From positions 1 to 64,000 of the forward strand of contig NZ_BOOA01000008.1 of the NCBI RefSeq assembly GCF_016862995.1: a stretch of DNA of 64,000 bases, read 5' to 3'. This document shows, one piece after another, positions 6,616-17,611 of the stretch (position 1 is its first letter; every line of letters starts with the position of its first letter). The position numbers and the translations under genes were made by a program. This stretch comes from Acrocarpospora phusangensis. Lineage in GTDB: Bacteria > Actinomycetota > Actinomycetes > Streptosporangiales > Streptosporangiaceae. The notes below the pieces were generated by a model, which searched no databases, had not been told where the DNA came from, and was given only the letters and a program-made list of their open reading frames with translations.

Positions 6616-8722
6616 GTCCCCCGCGTTCCCCGACCAGCAGGAGGCGCACGAGCGGCCGGGGCAGCCACCAGTTCCCGCGGCCGAACAGCACCACCAGGGC
6701 GGGCACGAGCAGGGCCCGGACCACGGTCGCGTCCAGCAGGATGCCCAGCCCGAGCGCCGTCGCGAAGATCTTCACCTCGGTGCCGGGCGTGGCGGCCAGG
6801 GACACGAACGCCAGGAACAGGATCAGCGCGGCGCTGGTCACCAGCCGCCCGGTGCGCGCCACCCCGCGGACCGCCGCCTCGGCGGTGGAGCCGGTCGCGT
6901 CGTACTCCTCCCGGATGCGGGCCAGGATGAAGACCTCGTAGTCCATGGACAGGCCGAACAGGAACGCGAACACCATCACCGGCACCCATTCGGTGAGGGC
7001 GCCGGTGGCCTCGATGCCCCAGAGCGCCTCCGACAGGAGACCCTGCTGCCAGGCCAGCACGACCAGGCCGAAGGTGGCGGCGACGCTGAGCGCGTTGAGC
7101 ACGACCGCCTTGACCGCCAGCAGGAGCGAGCGGAAGGCGCGGACCAGCAGGACCAGGGTGACCAGGAGGATCATGGCGAGGGGGAGCGGGGCGACGCCGT
7201 ACACGGCCTCGACGAAGTCGCGCCCCTGAGCGGCGGCTCCGCCGACGCGCGCGCCTGGCACCTCGGCGAGGGCCGCGCGCAGACGCTCGCGGGTTTCGCC
7301 CGCCGCGGCCGGTTCGTCCACGAGAACGGCGACGAGGCTCGTCCCCGCCCGTCGCCAGGCGGGGTCGGCCAGGACGGCCCGCACTCCGGGAACTTCTCGC
7401 GCCGTCTGTACGGCCCGGGCCGGGTCGCCGCCTTCGACCAGGACGTACTCGGGGCTCAGCACCCCCTGGCCGAAGCCCGCGCGGCCGAGATCGTCCAGCG
7501 TGGCCCGGGCCGTACCGGACGAGGCCATGGACGCGGGGACGGGCGCGCCCAGCCGCAGGTCCCCGACGGGCAGGATCAGCGCCCCGAGCGCGACGGCCGC
7601 GAGCAGCGCGGCCGCCACCGGCCGCCGGACCACCGCCGCCGCCCACGCCGTCCACCGCCGCGCGGGCCGCGACGGCCGCCGGTTCCGGTACGGCCAGTCC
7701 AGCCGCGTCCCGAGGCTCGCCAGCAGGACCGGCAGCAGAGTGACCGTGACGAGCACGCTGAACAGGGGGATCAGCAGTCCGCCGACGCCCATGGCGCGCA
7801 GGAACGGCACCGGGAGGACGATCATGGCCGCGAGGGCGACGGCCACGGTGACCCCGCTCAGCACCACGGCCGACCCCGCCGTGGCCATGGCGCGTTCGAC
7901 GGCGGCCTCGTTCCCGGCTCCCGCGGCGCGCTCCTCCCGCCAGCGGGTGGTGATCAGCAGCGAGTAGTCGATGGCGACGCCGAGCCCGATCAGCCCGACC
8001 AGGAACTGCACGACGAAGGACACCTCCATCACCCCGGTCAGCCCCCACACGGCCAGGAACGTCACCAGCACCGCCATGGCGGCCATGACGAGCGGCAGCA
8101 CCGCCAGCACCGAGCCGAACACGACCGCCAGCACGACCAGGGCCCCGACCCCGGCGATCAGCGTCTCCGCCAGCAGCCCGGGCCCGCTCGCCTCGCTGGA
8201 CTGGATGAACAGGGCGTCGGTGCCGGTCACCCGGACCGGCGCGCCGGCCACCCGGACGCCGGCCAGGGCCCGCTCCATGCGCGGGATCGCCGCCGCGTAC
8301 GGCGGGAACTGCGCGCTCGCCGGGGGATAGACCAGGGCGAACGTGGTACGGCCGTCGGCGGAGACCAGGCCCCGGTCGCCGGTGGCGGCGTACGAGACGG
8401 CCCGCACCTCGCCGACCGCGCGTTCGACCAGGCCGAGGGCGCGGCCGAGGTCGGCTCCCGCCGCCGGGGTGTCCACCCGGACGCCGGGCGGCGCGGTCAC
8501 CACCAGCAGGACGGGATCCGCCGCGCCGCCGTTGCCGTAGTCGCGCAGGACGCGCTGGTTGGTCTCGTAGCCCGGCCGTCCCGGCAGGGCCCCGAAGTCG
8601 GGGGTCATGGCCTCGGTGGCGGGTGTCACGGCGATCGCTCCGGCGACGGTCAGCAGGAGCCAGGTGAGCGTCACCAGCCGGCGATGCCGGAGGACCCAGC
8701 GGGTCAGGGCGCGAAGGATCAC
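6566..8722 (-). CDS. MMPL family RND-type exporter
   Basis: A 718-residue membrane protein with the duplicated MMPL layout: one N-terminal TM segment, a periplasmic-type loop, a block of about five TMs, a second loop and a second TM block. The paired TM motifs GVAIDYSLLITTRWREE and GLSMDYEVFILARIREEYD carry the conserved Asp-Tyr pairs that relay protons. Family members export lipids, lipoglycans or drugs using the proton gradient. The cargo is unknown here. The GTG start faces the divergent marR gene at 8783 across a 60-bp gap that holds an operator-like palindrome, so MarR-controlled drug or lipid export is likely. Confidence 0.9.
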   Translation of the reverse strand: MILRALTRWVLRHRRLVTLTWLLLTVAGAIAVTPATEAMTPDFGALPGRPGYETNQRVLRDYGNGGAADPVLLVVTAPPGVRVDTPAAGADLGRALGLVERAVGEVRAVSYAATGDRGLVSADGRTTFALVYPPASAQFPPYAAAIPRMERALAGVRVAGAPVRVTGTDALFIQSSEASGPGLLAETLIAGVGALVVLAVVFGSVLAVLPLVMAAMAVLVTFLAVWGLTGVMEVSFVVQFLVGLIGLGVAIDYSLLITTRWREERAAGAGNEAAVERAMATAGSAVVLSGVTVAVALAAMIVLPVPFLRAMGVGGLLIPLFSVLVTVTLLPVLLASLGTRLDWPYRNRRPSRPARRWTAWAAAVVRRPVAAALLAAVALGALILPVGDLRLGAPVPASMASSGTARATLDDLGRAGFGQGVLSPEYVLVEGGDPARAVQTAREVPGVRAVLADPAWRRAGTSLVAVLVDEPAAAGETRERLRAALAEVPGARVGGAAAQGRDFVEAVYGVAPLPLAMILLVTLVLLVRAFRSLLLAVKAVVLNALSVAATFGLVVLAWQQGLLSEALWGIEATGALTEWVPVMVFAFLFGLSMDYEVFILARIREEYDATGSTAEAAVRGVARTGRLVTSAALILFLAFVSLAATPGTEVKIFATALGLGILLDATVVRALLVPALVVLFGRGNWWLPRPLVRLLLVGERGGRKDLIGAPPRDQAEHR

Positions 8723-8758
8723 GGTGCCTTCCCTGGTAAAATTAGTAAGACCGTAAAA

Positions 8759-8773
8759 TATCTCGACGATCTA
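8759..8773. promoter_or_regulatory. Candidate MarR operator between mmpL and marR
   Basis: TATCTCGACGATCTA is an imperfect 15-bp palindrome (5 of 7 pairs around a central A) in the short AT-richer gap between the divergent genes. Size and position suit a MarR dimer that represses both promoters. Low-information site, so tentative. Confidence 0.4.
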
Positions 8774-8782
8774 AAGGTTAGA

Positions 8783-9277
8783 GTGTCAAGAGAATATTCG
8801 GAACCCCCCGGCGTACGGGACAGTTCGCCCGCGCACCGGGCGCTGGTGTTCGCCACGCTCGACCTGGCCGCCGACGTCGACACCGTCGGCCAGGCCGCCG
8901 CGGCGCGGATCGGCATCAACCAGACCGATCTGATCTGCCTGAACGCGCTGTTCCGCGACGGCCCGATGACGGCCGGGCAGCTGGCGGCGGCCATCGGCCT
9001 GACCTCGGGCGCCACCACCACCGCCGTCGACCGCCTGGTCCGCGCCGGGTACGTCACCCGCGAAGGCGACCCCGCCGACCGCCGCCGAGTTCTGGTGGTG
9101 GCCTCGGAGGAAGGCGCCCGCCACGCGTTCGCCCTCTTCGACGGGCTGCTGGAGGCGGTCGCCCGGCTGGCGACCACCTACACCGACGAGCAGCTCGACC
9201 TGCTGCGGAACCTGATCCACGACTTCCGGACGCTCGTCGCCGACTACACGGCCACCCTGCGCGAGAAGCCCGACTGA
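8783..9277 (+). CDS. MarR family transcriptional regulator
   Basis: A 164-residue winged-helix regulator. The MarR fold is recognisable: helix INQTDLICLNALFRDG, recognition region MTAGQLAAAIGLTSGATTTAVDRL, wing VRAGYVTREGDPADRRRVLV, then the C-terminal dimerisation helix LDLLRNLIHDFRTLV. GTG 8783 is the first start codon after an in-frame region that is antisense to the exporter gene, and the gene diverges from it. MarR proteins usually repress the adjacent exporter until a small phenolic or lipophilic ligand binds; that role is inferred. Confidence 0.88.
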   Translation: MSREYSEPPGVRDSSPAHRALVFATLDLAADVDTVGQAAAARIGINQTDLICLNALFRDGPMTAGQLAAAIGLTSGATTTAVDRLVRAGYVTREGDPADRRRVLVVASEEGARHAFALFDGLLEAVARLATTYTDEQLDLLRNLIHDFRTLVADYTATLREKPD

Positions 9278-9282
9278 CCGCC

Positions 9283-9440
9283 GGTTGATATGACGCCCTT
9301 GCGGCGAGAGCGCGATGCGAGCCGGCCGGCCGTTCCCCTCGGCCCGTGCCGTGACGCTCTTGTGGTGAGAGCGCTGCCCTCTGCCGAGAGCGCCAGGCGA
9401 GCCGGCCGGCCGTTCCGCTCGCCCGGGCCTCGCCCGCGCC
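9283..9440. repeat. Intergenic direct repeats (GAGAGCGC...GCCGGCCGGCCGTTCC)
   Basis: Two diverged copies of a block starting GAGAGCGC and running through GCGAGCCGGCCGGCCGTTCC occur at about 9307-9340 and 9386-9420, with a partial third copy (GACGCTCTTGTGGTGAGAGCGC) between. They lie between marR and the metalloprotease gene. They contain inverted GCCGGCCGGC cores. Function unknown; REP-like noise or a degraded element. Confidence 0.5.
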
Positions 9441-9489
9441 ATGCCGGAACGCGGCGGTCCCACGCCGCCGTCGCGCATACGATCCCTCC

Positions 9490-10389
9490 ATGCGCCCACG
9501 GCTGACCGCCGCCCTCCTGGCGGCCGTGCTGATGGCGTCCGCGTCCGCTCCCGTGGACGACCTGCTGGCCCGCGCGCGTGTGACGGCCCGCGAGCACCCC
9601 GGGATCTGGACGGGCGCGACGACGGTCCGGGACGGTGGGTCGCTCCTGCTGATCGCCCCGAGCGCATCGGTCGCCGCGATCGTTCCCGGGACGGCCACGA
9701 CCGCCTCCGATCAAGAGGGCGGTGCGGAAGCGGGGACCGGGGACGACCTCGCCGTCGCGTTCGCGCGGGAGGTGGAGGCCGCTCGGCGGCACGTGAACCG
9801 GGTGTGGCCGATCGCCGGGGTCGTGGTGCTGGTGCCGGGGTCGACCGAGGAGGCGGCGGTGCTGGCGATGCCCGCCGGGGTGCACGGGATGGCGGCCCTG
9901 GCGGACGTGGATCACGTGATCGTGGAGCCCGCGGGGTTCGCGCGGCTGTCCGAGGTCGGGCGGCGGGTCGTGCTGGCGCACGAGCTGACGCACGTGGCCA
10001 CCGGAGCCGCGGTGAGCCCGGACATGCCGATGTGGCTGGTGGAGGGTTTCGCCGACTATGTCGGATACCTCGGCAGCGGGCTCACCGACCGTCGAGTGGC
10101 GGCCGAGCTGGCGGCGGAGGTGCGCGCGGGGGTCCTGCCGCGGGAACTGCCCGGCAGGGCGGCGTTCAAGGCCGGGGCCGCCCGGCTGGCGCACGCGTAC
10201 GAGGAGGCGTGGCTGGCCTGCCGGTACGTCGCCGAGCGGTACGGCCAGGAGCGGCTGATCGCGCTCTACCGGGAGGCGCGGGACGGCGACCCGGAGGAGG
10301 CGATGGCGCACGTCCTCGGCCTGAGCACGGCGGAGTTCACCGAGGCGTGGCGGGACTATATGCGGCGGCGGCTTGTCGGGCCGGTGTGA
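9490..10389 (+). CDS. Secreted gluzincin-type metalloprotease, HExxH
   Basis: A 299-residue protein with a short N-terminal signal or anchor (LTAALLAAVLMASASA). The zinc site is clear: His164-Glu165-x-x-His168 in LAHELTHVATG and the third ligand Glu185 in WLVEGFADY, the peptidase MA (gluzincin) arrangement. The region RVAAELAAEVRAG to AWRDYMRRR is the helical C-terminal half common to actinobacterial members. Substrate unknown. The gene is 35 bp upstream of another metalloprotease gene and probably in one operon with it. Confidence 0.8.
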   Translation: MRPRLTAALLAAVLMASASAPVDDLLARARVTAREHPGIWTGATTVRDGGSLLLIAPSASVAAIVPGTATTASDQEGGAEAGTGDDLAVAFAREVEAARRHVNRVWPIAGVVVLVPGSTEEAAVLAMPAGVHGMAALADVDHVIVEPAGFARLSEVGRRVVLAHELTHVATGAAVSPDMPMWLVEGFADYVGYLGSGLTDRRVAAELAAEVRAGVLPRELPGRAAFKAGAARLAHAYEEAWLACRYVAERYGQERLIALYREARDGDPEEAMAHVLGLSTAEFTEAWRDYMRRRLVGPV

Positions 10390-10424
10390 TACGAAGGGCA
10401 GCGGGTTTCTGGGGGAGGTGACCG

Positions 10425-11678
10425 GTGGAACGGTCGGGGACACGGGGGGCCGCGATCGCGCTGGCCGGCCTCGGCGTGCTGTTCATCGCCGTGGTCGCGG
10501 TGACGACGCCCTGGCGGGAGGCGGTGGGAGCGCCGGCGGCGGAACCGGATCCGGCGCGGGACTTCAGCGCCCGGGAGATCGCCCGCGCCCAGGCGTTCGA
10601 CACGGCGACCAGCACGCCGGCCTACCTGTCGCTGGGCGTCACCCTGCTGGTGGCGGGCGTCCTGGTGGCCACGCCGCTCGGCGCCGGGCTGCTGGCCCGG
10701 CTGCGCGGTCCCTGGTGGGCGCGCACCCTGCTCGGCGTGCTCGCCGTCTACGCCGTCTCGCTGGTGCTCCGCTGGCCGCTCGGCATGTGGCAGGAGACCG
10801 TCTTCCGGGAGTACGGGCTGTCCACCCAGACGTGGGCCACCTGGACGGGCGACCGCCTCAAGAACTTCGCCCTCCAGGTCGCCCTGTCCGCGATCATGAT
10901 CCTGGTGATCGTCGCCCTGGCCAGGAAGTGGCCGGCCCGGTGGTGGATCCCCGCGTCGGCGGGGGCCTTCGTGCTCACCGTCGGGCTGTCGTTCGCCTAC
11001 CCGGTGCTGGTCGAGCCGGTGTTCAACGACTTCAGGCCGCTCCAGGCCGGGCAGCTCAGGAACGACCTGCTCGCCATGGCGGAGCGGGACGGCGTGCCGG
11101 TCGAGGACGTGCTCGTCGCCGACGCCTCCCGGCGCACGACGGCGCTCAACGCGTACGTGTCGGGGTTCGGGGCCACGCGCCGGATCGTCGTGTACGACAA
11201 CCTGCTCAAGGAGCCCCCGAAGGAGACCGAGCTGATCGTGGCGCACGAGCTCGGCCACGCCAAGAACGACGACGTGCTGCACGGCACCCTGGTGGGCGCG
11301 CTCGGCGCCGCCGCCGGCACCTGCCTGCTGTTCCTGGCGGCCCAGGTCCTGCGCCGCCGGGCGGGCGTGCCCGCCCTGGGGGATCCGCGCGCGGCCGGCC
11401 TGCTGGTCGGGCTCGTCTCCCTCGGCACGCTCCTGTCCAGCCCCGCGCAGAACCTGGTGAGCAGGCAGATCGAGGCCCGCGCCGACCTGCACGCCCTGGA
11501 GCTCACCCGCGACCCGGCCACCTTCACCGCCATGCAGCGCCGCCTGGCCACCCGCAACATCTCCGACCTGTCTCCGGACACCTTCGAATACGTCCTCTAC
11601 GTATCCCACCCGACGGCTCCGCAGCGCATCGCCATGGCCCGCTCCTGGGCCGTCGCGAACAGCGTGGCGGAGCCGTGA
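10425..11678 (+). CDS. M48 family membrane metalloprotease (Ste24-like)
   Basis: A 417-residue multi-spanning protease of the CAAX-prenyl protease/Ste24 type. The N-terminal Peptidase_M48_N region has several TM segments. The catalytic core has His274-Glu275-x-x-His278 in IVAHELGHAKNDD and the third zinc ligand Glu350 in QIEARADLHALELT. The C-terminus shows the typical SHPTAPQRIAMA. Bacterial members degrade or process membrane proteins in quality control; prenylated substrates are not expected. GTG start behind GGGGGAGGTG. Downstream is the PimB-like gene on the same strand after 45 bp. Confidence 0.92.
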   Translation: MERSGTRGAAIALAGLGVLFIAVVAVTTPWREAVGAPAAEPDPARDFSAREIARAQAFDTATSTPAYLSLGVTLLVAGVLVATPLGAGLLARLRGPWWARTLLGVLAVYAVSLVLRWPLGMWQETVFREYGLSTQTWATWTGDRLKNFALQVALSAIMILVIVALARKWPARWWIPASAGAFVLTVGLSFAYPVLVEPVFNDFRPLQAGQLRNDLLAMAERDGVPVEDVLVADASRRTTALNAYVSGFGATRRIVVYDNLLKEPPKETELIVAHELGHAKNDDVLHGTLVGALGAAAGTCLLFLAAQVLRRRAGVPALGDPRAAGLLVGLVSLGTLLSSPAQNLVSRQIEARADLHALELTRDPATFTAMQRRLATRNISDLSPDTFEYVLYVSHPTAPQRIAMARSWAVANSVAEP

Positions 11679-12840
11679 CCGGGGCGCCGTGACCGGGCGG
11701 GGCGGCGCCGGACGGAGGTCCTCATGGGGCGCACGCTGATCGTCACCAACGACTTCCCGCCCAGGCCCGGCGGCATCCAGTCGTTCGTGCACTCCCTCGC
11801 GTCCCGCCGTCCGCCGGGTTCGGTGGTGGTGTACGCGCCGTGCTGGCCGGGGGACGGGGAGTTCGACGCGCGGCAGCCGTACCGGGTGGTCCGGCATCCG
11901 GGGAAGCTGATGCTGCCGACCAGGGACGTGGCGCGGCGGGCGGTCCGGCTGGTGGAGCCGGGCGACACGGTGGTGTTCGGGGCCGCCGCCCCGCTCGGGC
12001 TGCTCGCCCCGGCGCTGCGGGACGCCGGAGCCGACCGGGTGATCATGCTGACGCACGGCCACGAGGCCTCCTGGGCCCGCCTGCCCGTCGCCCGCGACCT
12101 GCTCCGCCGCATCGGGGAGCACGCCGACCTGGTCACCTACCTGGGCGCGTACACGCATGCCCGGCTTAGCACCCGCATCCCGGAGGACAAGCTGGCCCGG
12201 CTCGCGCCGGGCGTCGACACCGCGCTCTTCCGTCCCGGCGCGGGCGGCGACCGGGTCAGGGCGGCGCTGGGGCTGACCGGCCGTCCCGTCGTCGTCTGCG
12301 TCTCCCGCCTGGTGCCGCGCAAGGGCCAGGACATGCTGATCAAAGCCTGGCCGCGGGTGCTCGCGGAGGTGCCGGACGCGTGCCTGCTGCTCGTCGGCGG
12401 GGGTCCGTCCCGCAGGTCGCTGGAGCGCGCCGCCGCCGGGCACCGCGACAGCGTGGTCATCACCGGCCCGGTCCCGTGGTCGGAGCTGCCCGCGCACTAC
12501 GACGCCGGTGACGTGTTCGCCATGCCGTGCCGTACGCGCCTGGCCGGAATCGACGTGGAGGGGCTCGGCATCGTCTATCTGGAGGCCGCGGCCACCGGGC
12601 TGCCCGTCGTGGCGGGCAGTTCAGGCGGCGCGCCCGACGCCGTCCGCCACGGCGACACCGGCCTCGTCGTGGACGGCGGTTCCGCCGCCGCCGTCGCCGA
12701 GGCCGTCACCGCCCTGCTCGGGGACCGGGACGCGGCCCGCGCCATGGGCGAGCGCGGGCGCGCCTGGATCGAGGCCGAGTGGACCTGGGACCGGGTCGCC
12801 GCCCGCTTCGCCGGCCTCCTCGACCATCCGGGGACGGCCG

Positions 12841-14601
<1,761 letters not shown>

Positions 14602-14789
14602 TCCTTCGTGGCACGGCTGGGTAAGTTTGCACCGGACGCTACCGCGAGAAGTTACGCGTTGGTAGATCCGTCACCCAGGCGTTATCCGGGCAATTTCACG
14701 CTATCAGCCAGCATGTGGATCAAGGGTCCGCCGCGCTGAGGGCCCAGGCAGGCGCGGGACGGCCGGTAAACGGCACGTAATATGACGGT

Positions 14790-15557
14790 ATGCGGGTGAA
14801 TGTCGTCAGCGACGTCCACGGGCGGGCCGACGCGCTCGCCCGCGCCGGCGAAGACGCGGACGCCGTGATCTGCCTGGGCGATCTGATCCTCTTCGTCGAC
14901 TACGCCGACCACTCGCAGGGCATCTTCCCCGACCTGTTCGGCGCGGAGCGGGCCAAGGAGTTCATCGACCTGCGCACGGCCGGGCGGTTCACCGAGGCCC
15001 GCGCCATGTCGGCCGACCTGTGGGCCGCGCTCGGCGGCGACCCGCGCGAGCACATCGACAGGGCCGTCCGCGCCCAGTACGCGCAGATCTTCGCCGCCAT
15101 GCCCACGCCCGCCTACCTCACCTACGGCAACGTGGACCTGCCCGCGCTCTGGCCCGACTACGCCCGCCCCGGCCACCACATCCTGGACGGGCAGACGATC
15201 GAGATCGGCGGGCTGACCTTCGGGTTCGTGGGCGGCGGGCTGCGGACGGCCTACCGCACGCCGTACGAGATAGACGACGAGGAGTACGCGCGCAAGGTCG
15301 AGGCGCTCGGCCACGTGGACGTGCTGTGCAGCCACATCCCGCCGGCCGTCCCCGACCTGCTGTACGACACCGTGGCCCGGCGGTTCGAGCGGGGGAGCGA
15401 GGCCACGCTGGCGGCGATCCGCCGTACCCAGCCGAGGTACGCGCTGTTCGGGCACGTGCACCAGCCGCTGGTGGCCAGGACCAGAATCGGCCGGACCGAA
15501 TGCATAAATGTCGGCCATTTCAGGGGTCGTGGGACGCCGTTCGCTCTCGAATGGTGA
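14790..15557 (+). CDS. Metallophosphoesterase
   Basis: A 255-residue calcineurin-like phosphoesterase. The metal-binding motifs are VVSDVHG, VICLGDLI, YGNVD (in place of the usual GNHD), LCSHIPP and LFGHVHQP. The substrate cannot be read from the sequence; relatives act on cyclic nucleotides, phosphodiesters or phosphoproteins. It is the first gene of a plus-strand run (14790-20486) with short gaps or overlaps. A 188-bp gap upstream separates it from the divergent acyl-CoA synthetase gene and must contain both promoters. Confidence 0.87.
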   Translation: MRVNVVSDVHGRADALARAGEDADAVICLGDLILFVDYADHSQGIFPDLFGAERAKEFIDLRTAGRFTEARAMSADLWAALGGDPREHIDRAVRAQYAQIFAAMPTPAYLTYGNVDLPALWPDYARPGHHILDGQTIEIGGLTFGFVGGGLRTAYRTPYEIDDEEYARKVEALGHVDVLCSHIPPAVPDLLYDTVARRFERGSEATLAAIRRTQPRYALFGHVHQPLVARTRIGRTECINVGHFRGRGTPFALEW

Positions 15558-15571
15558 AGTACGGTTAGCCC

Positions 15572-16006
15572 ATGGCTGATCGCACCACGTCGAGCATCAT
15601 GATCGGGGCCGACGGGCCGACCATCATGTCCGTGATTGCCGACTTCCCGGCGTACCCGGAATGGGCCGGCCAGGTGAAGTCGGCGCGCATCCTGACCGAG
15701 GACGCGGAGGGCCGCCCGGCCACCGTCCGCTTCGTCCTGGACGCTGGCGTGATCAGCGATGAGTACACGCTGGCCTACGACTGGGACGACGCCGCCGTGA
15801 GCTGGCACATCGTCGACAGCGGGCGGATGGTCTCCGGGCTCACCGGCAGCTACCGCCTCGCCCGGCGCGGCGACGGCACCGAGGTGACCTACGAGCTGGC
15901 GGTGGACCTCAAGGTCCCGATGATCGGCATGATCAAGCGCAAGGCCGAGAAGGTCATCATCGACACGGCCCTCAAGGGGCTGCGCAAACGCGCCGAGAGC
16001 CCATGA
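15572..16006 (+). CDS. SRPBCC (START-like) family protein
   Basis: A 144-residue helix-grip protein (polyketide cyclase/dehydrase-like). Recognisable segments are IMSVIADFPAYPEWAGQVKSA at the start of the fold, WHIVDSGRMVSGLTGSYRL, and the C-terminal helix KVIIDTALKGLRKRAES. It probably binds a hydrophobic ligand. Its stop overlaps the ATG of the ArsA-like gene (ATGA), so the two are translationally coupled. The pair corresponds to Rv2185c-Rv2184c of mycobacteria. Confidence 0.85.
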   Translation: MADRTTSSIMIGADGPTIMSVIADFPAYPEWAGQVKSARILTEDAEGRPATVRFVLDAGVISDEYTLAYDWDDAAVSWHIVDSGRMVSGLTGSYRLARRGDGTEVTYELAVDLKVPMIGMIKRKAEKVIIDTALKGLRKRAESP

Positions 16007-17151
16007 GGGTCCTGCTCTTCACCGGCAAGGGCGGCGTCGGCAAGACGACGGCGGCCGCCGCCACCGCCACGCTCGCGGCCAGGCGCGGCCTGAAGACCCT
16101 CGTGGTCTCCACCGACACCGCGCACTCCCTCGCCGACGCGCTGGACGTGGCCGCCGCGCAGGACCCGGTCGAGGCCGCCCCCGGCCTCTACCTCCAGCAG
16201 GTCGACACCCAGCGCTCCCTCGAACGGCACTGGGGCGAACTGCGCGACTACGCCAGGGCGGCCTTCCGCGAACTCGGCCTGGACGAGATCACCTCCGAGG
16301 AGGTGACCGTGCTGCCCGGCGCCGAGGAGGTCATCGCCCTGCTCGAACTGCGCGAGCAGGCCCGTACCGGCCGGTGGGACGTGATCGTGGTGGACTGCGC
16401 GCCCACCGCGGAGACGCTCCGGCTGCTGGCCCTGCCGGAGGCGCTGGACTGGCACGTCAACCGCCTGCTCCCCATCGGCAGGCGGCTGCTGAAGGCGTTC
16501 GGCCCGCTGGTCCGGCAGGTCGCCAAGGTCAGCGCCCCCGAGGACAAGGTCATCTCGGCGGGGGAGCGCCTGCACCGCGGCCTGATGGCCGTCCGCGAAC
16601 TCCTCACCGGCGACAACGCCTCCGTCCGCCTGGTGCTCACCCCCGAGGCCGTCGTCGTCGCCGAGGCCCGCCGCACCCTCACCTCCCTCAGCCTGTACGG
16701 CTACCGCGTGGACGCCGTCGTCGCCAACCGCGTCTTCCCCGCCGACGGCGCCGACGAGTGGCGCTCCCGCTGGGTCGAGGCGCAGGCCAGGCAATTGGCC
16801 GAGGTGCACGGGTCCTTCGCGCCGCTGCCGATCCTGACCGTGCCGTACCTGCCGGCCGAACCCGTCGGCGTGGACGCCCTGGCCGAGGTCGGCGAGGTCC
16901 TGTACGCCGGCCACGACCCCTTCGCCCCGCCGGCCGCCGAACCCCCGATGCGGATCGGCGCCGACGAGCTGACCCTGTGGCTGCCGCTGGCCGACCGGTC
17001 CGAGGTGGATCTGGCCCGCAAGGGCGAGGAGCTGATCGTCACCGCCGGCTCCTACCGGCGGATCATCGCGCTGCCCGCGGGGCTGGCCCGCCGTACGGTC
17101 GCCTCGGCGGCGCTCCAGGACGGCCACCTCCGGGTAACGTTCGAGATATGA
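16003..17151 (+). CDS. ArsA/Get3-like ATPase, single domain
   Basis: A 382-residue ATPase with a deviant Walker A, GKGGVGKTTAAAATA, switch I DTAHSLADAL and switch II region VIVVDCAPTAETLRLL. There is one ATPase domain, unlike the duplicated ArsA pump subunit, and no arsenite-binding Cys cluster, so arsenic resistance is unlikely. The C-terminal 80 residues (LTLWLPLADRSEVDLARKG) form the Hsp20-like ArsA_HSP20 domain. A chaperone or targeting role with the neighbouring START-like protein is inference. ATGA overlaps at both ends couple it to the genes before and after. Confidence 0.87.
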   Translation: MRVLLFTGKGGVGKTTAAAATATLAARRGLKTLVVSTDTAHSLADALDVAAAQDPVEAAPGLYLQQVDTQRSLERHWGELRDYARAAFRELGLDEITSEEVTVLPGAEEVIALLELREQARTGRWDVIVVDCAPTAETLRLLALPEALDWHVNRLLPIGRRLLKAFGPLVRQVAKVSAPEDKVISAGERLHRGLMAVRELLTGDNASVRLVLTPEAVVVAEARRTLTSLSLYGYRVDAVVANRVFPADGADEWRSRWVEAQARQLAEVHGSFAPLPILTVPYLPAEPVGVDALAEVGEVLYAGHDPFAPPAAEPPMRIGADELTLWLPLADRSEVDLARKGEELIVTAGSYRRIIALPAGLARRTVASAALQDGHLRVTFEI

Positions 17152-17570
17152 CGGAAAGCAATGATCGGCCGGATCCGCTCGGTTCCGCGGCGGAAGAGGC
17201 GATGAAGTTCCTCGACTCGCTGCAGCAGCGGGTGGGCCGGGAGATCGGCAAGGGGTTCGTGAAGGGCGCGGGCAGCGGGCTCAGCAGCGGACTCAGCGGT
17301 TTCAGCGGCAGTACGGGCCGCAACAGGCGGGAAGATGTGTGGGGGGAGGCGGTTTCCGGGCATGATCATGAGGAGTACATCTGCCGGGCCTGTCCGGTCT
17401 GCCGCGTCATCGCCGCCCGCAAGGAGTCCGGTGGCGACGTCACCGACCACCTGATCGCGGCGGGCGGCGAACTGCTGGCCGCCTTCCGGCAGGCGGTCGA
17501 CGCTCTGCAGCGCCCGGCCACGCCGCGACGGCAGGATGACTCGCGGGTAGAGCACATCGATCTGGGCTGA
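17148..17570 (+). CDS. DUF5304-like hypothetical protein
   Basis: A 140-residue protein whose start codon overlaps the stop of the ArsA-like gene. It has an amphipathic N-terminal part (AAEEAMKFLDSLQQRVGREI), a Gly/Ser-rich middle, a CxxC-x-x-C-like motif (ICRACPVCRVIAA) that could hold a metal, and a C-terminal helix DHLIAAGGELLAAFRQAVDAL characteristic of the actinobacterial DUF5304 family. It is equivalent in position to Rv2183c. Function unknown; coupling to the ATPase suggests a partner of it. Confidence 0.75.
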   Translation: MTESNDRPDPLGSAAEEAMKFLDSLQQRVGREIGKGFVKGAGSGLSSGLSGFSGSTGRNRREDVWGEAVSGHDHEEYICRACPVCRVIAARKESGGDVTDHLIAAGGELLAAFRQAVDALQRPATPRRQDDSRVEHIDLG

Positions 17571-17611
17571 GCACCCGGGCACCCCCGGGGCTCTACTGCG
17601 GGAGGGGCGGC

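Noticed and set aside
16003-17151. Arsenite pump ATPase
   Set aside because: One ATPase domain only, no arsenite-binding cysteines, no arsB or arsR nearby; the locus matches the conserved non-arsenic ArsA-like family.
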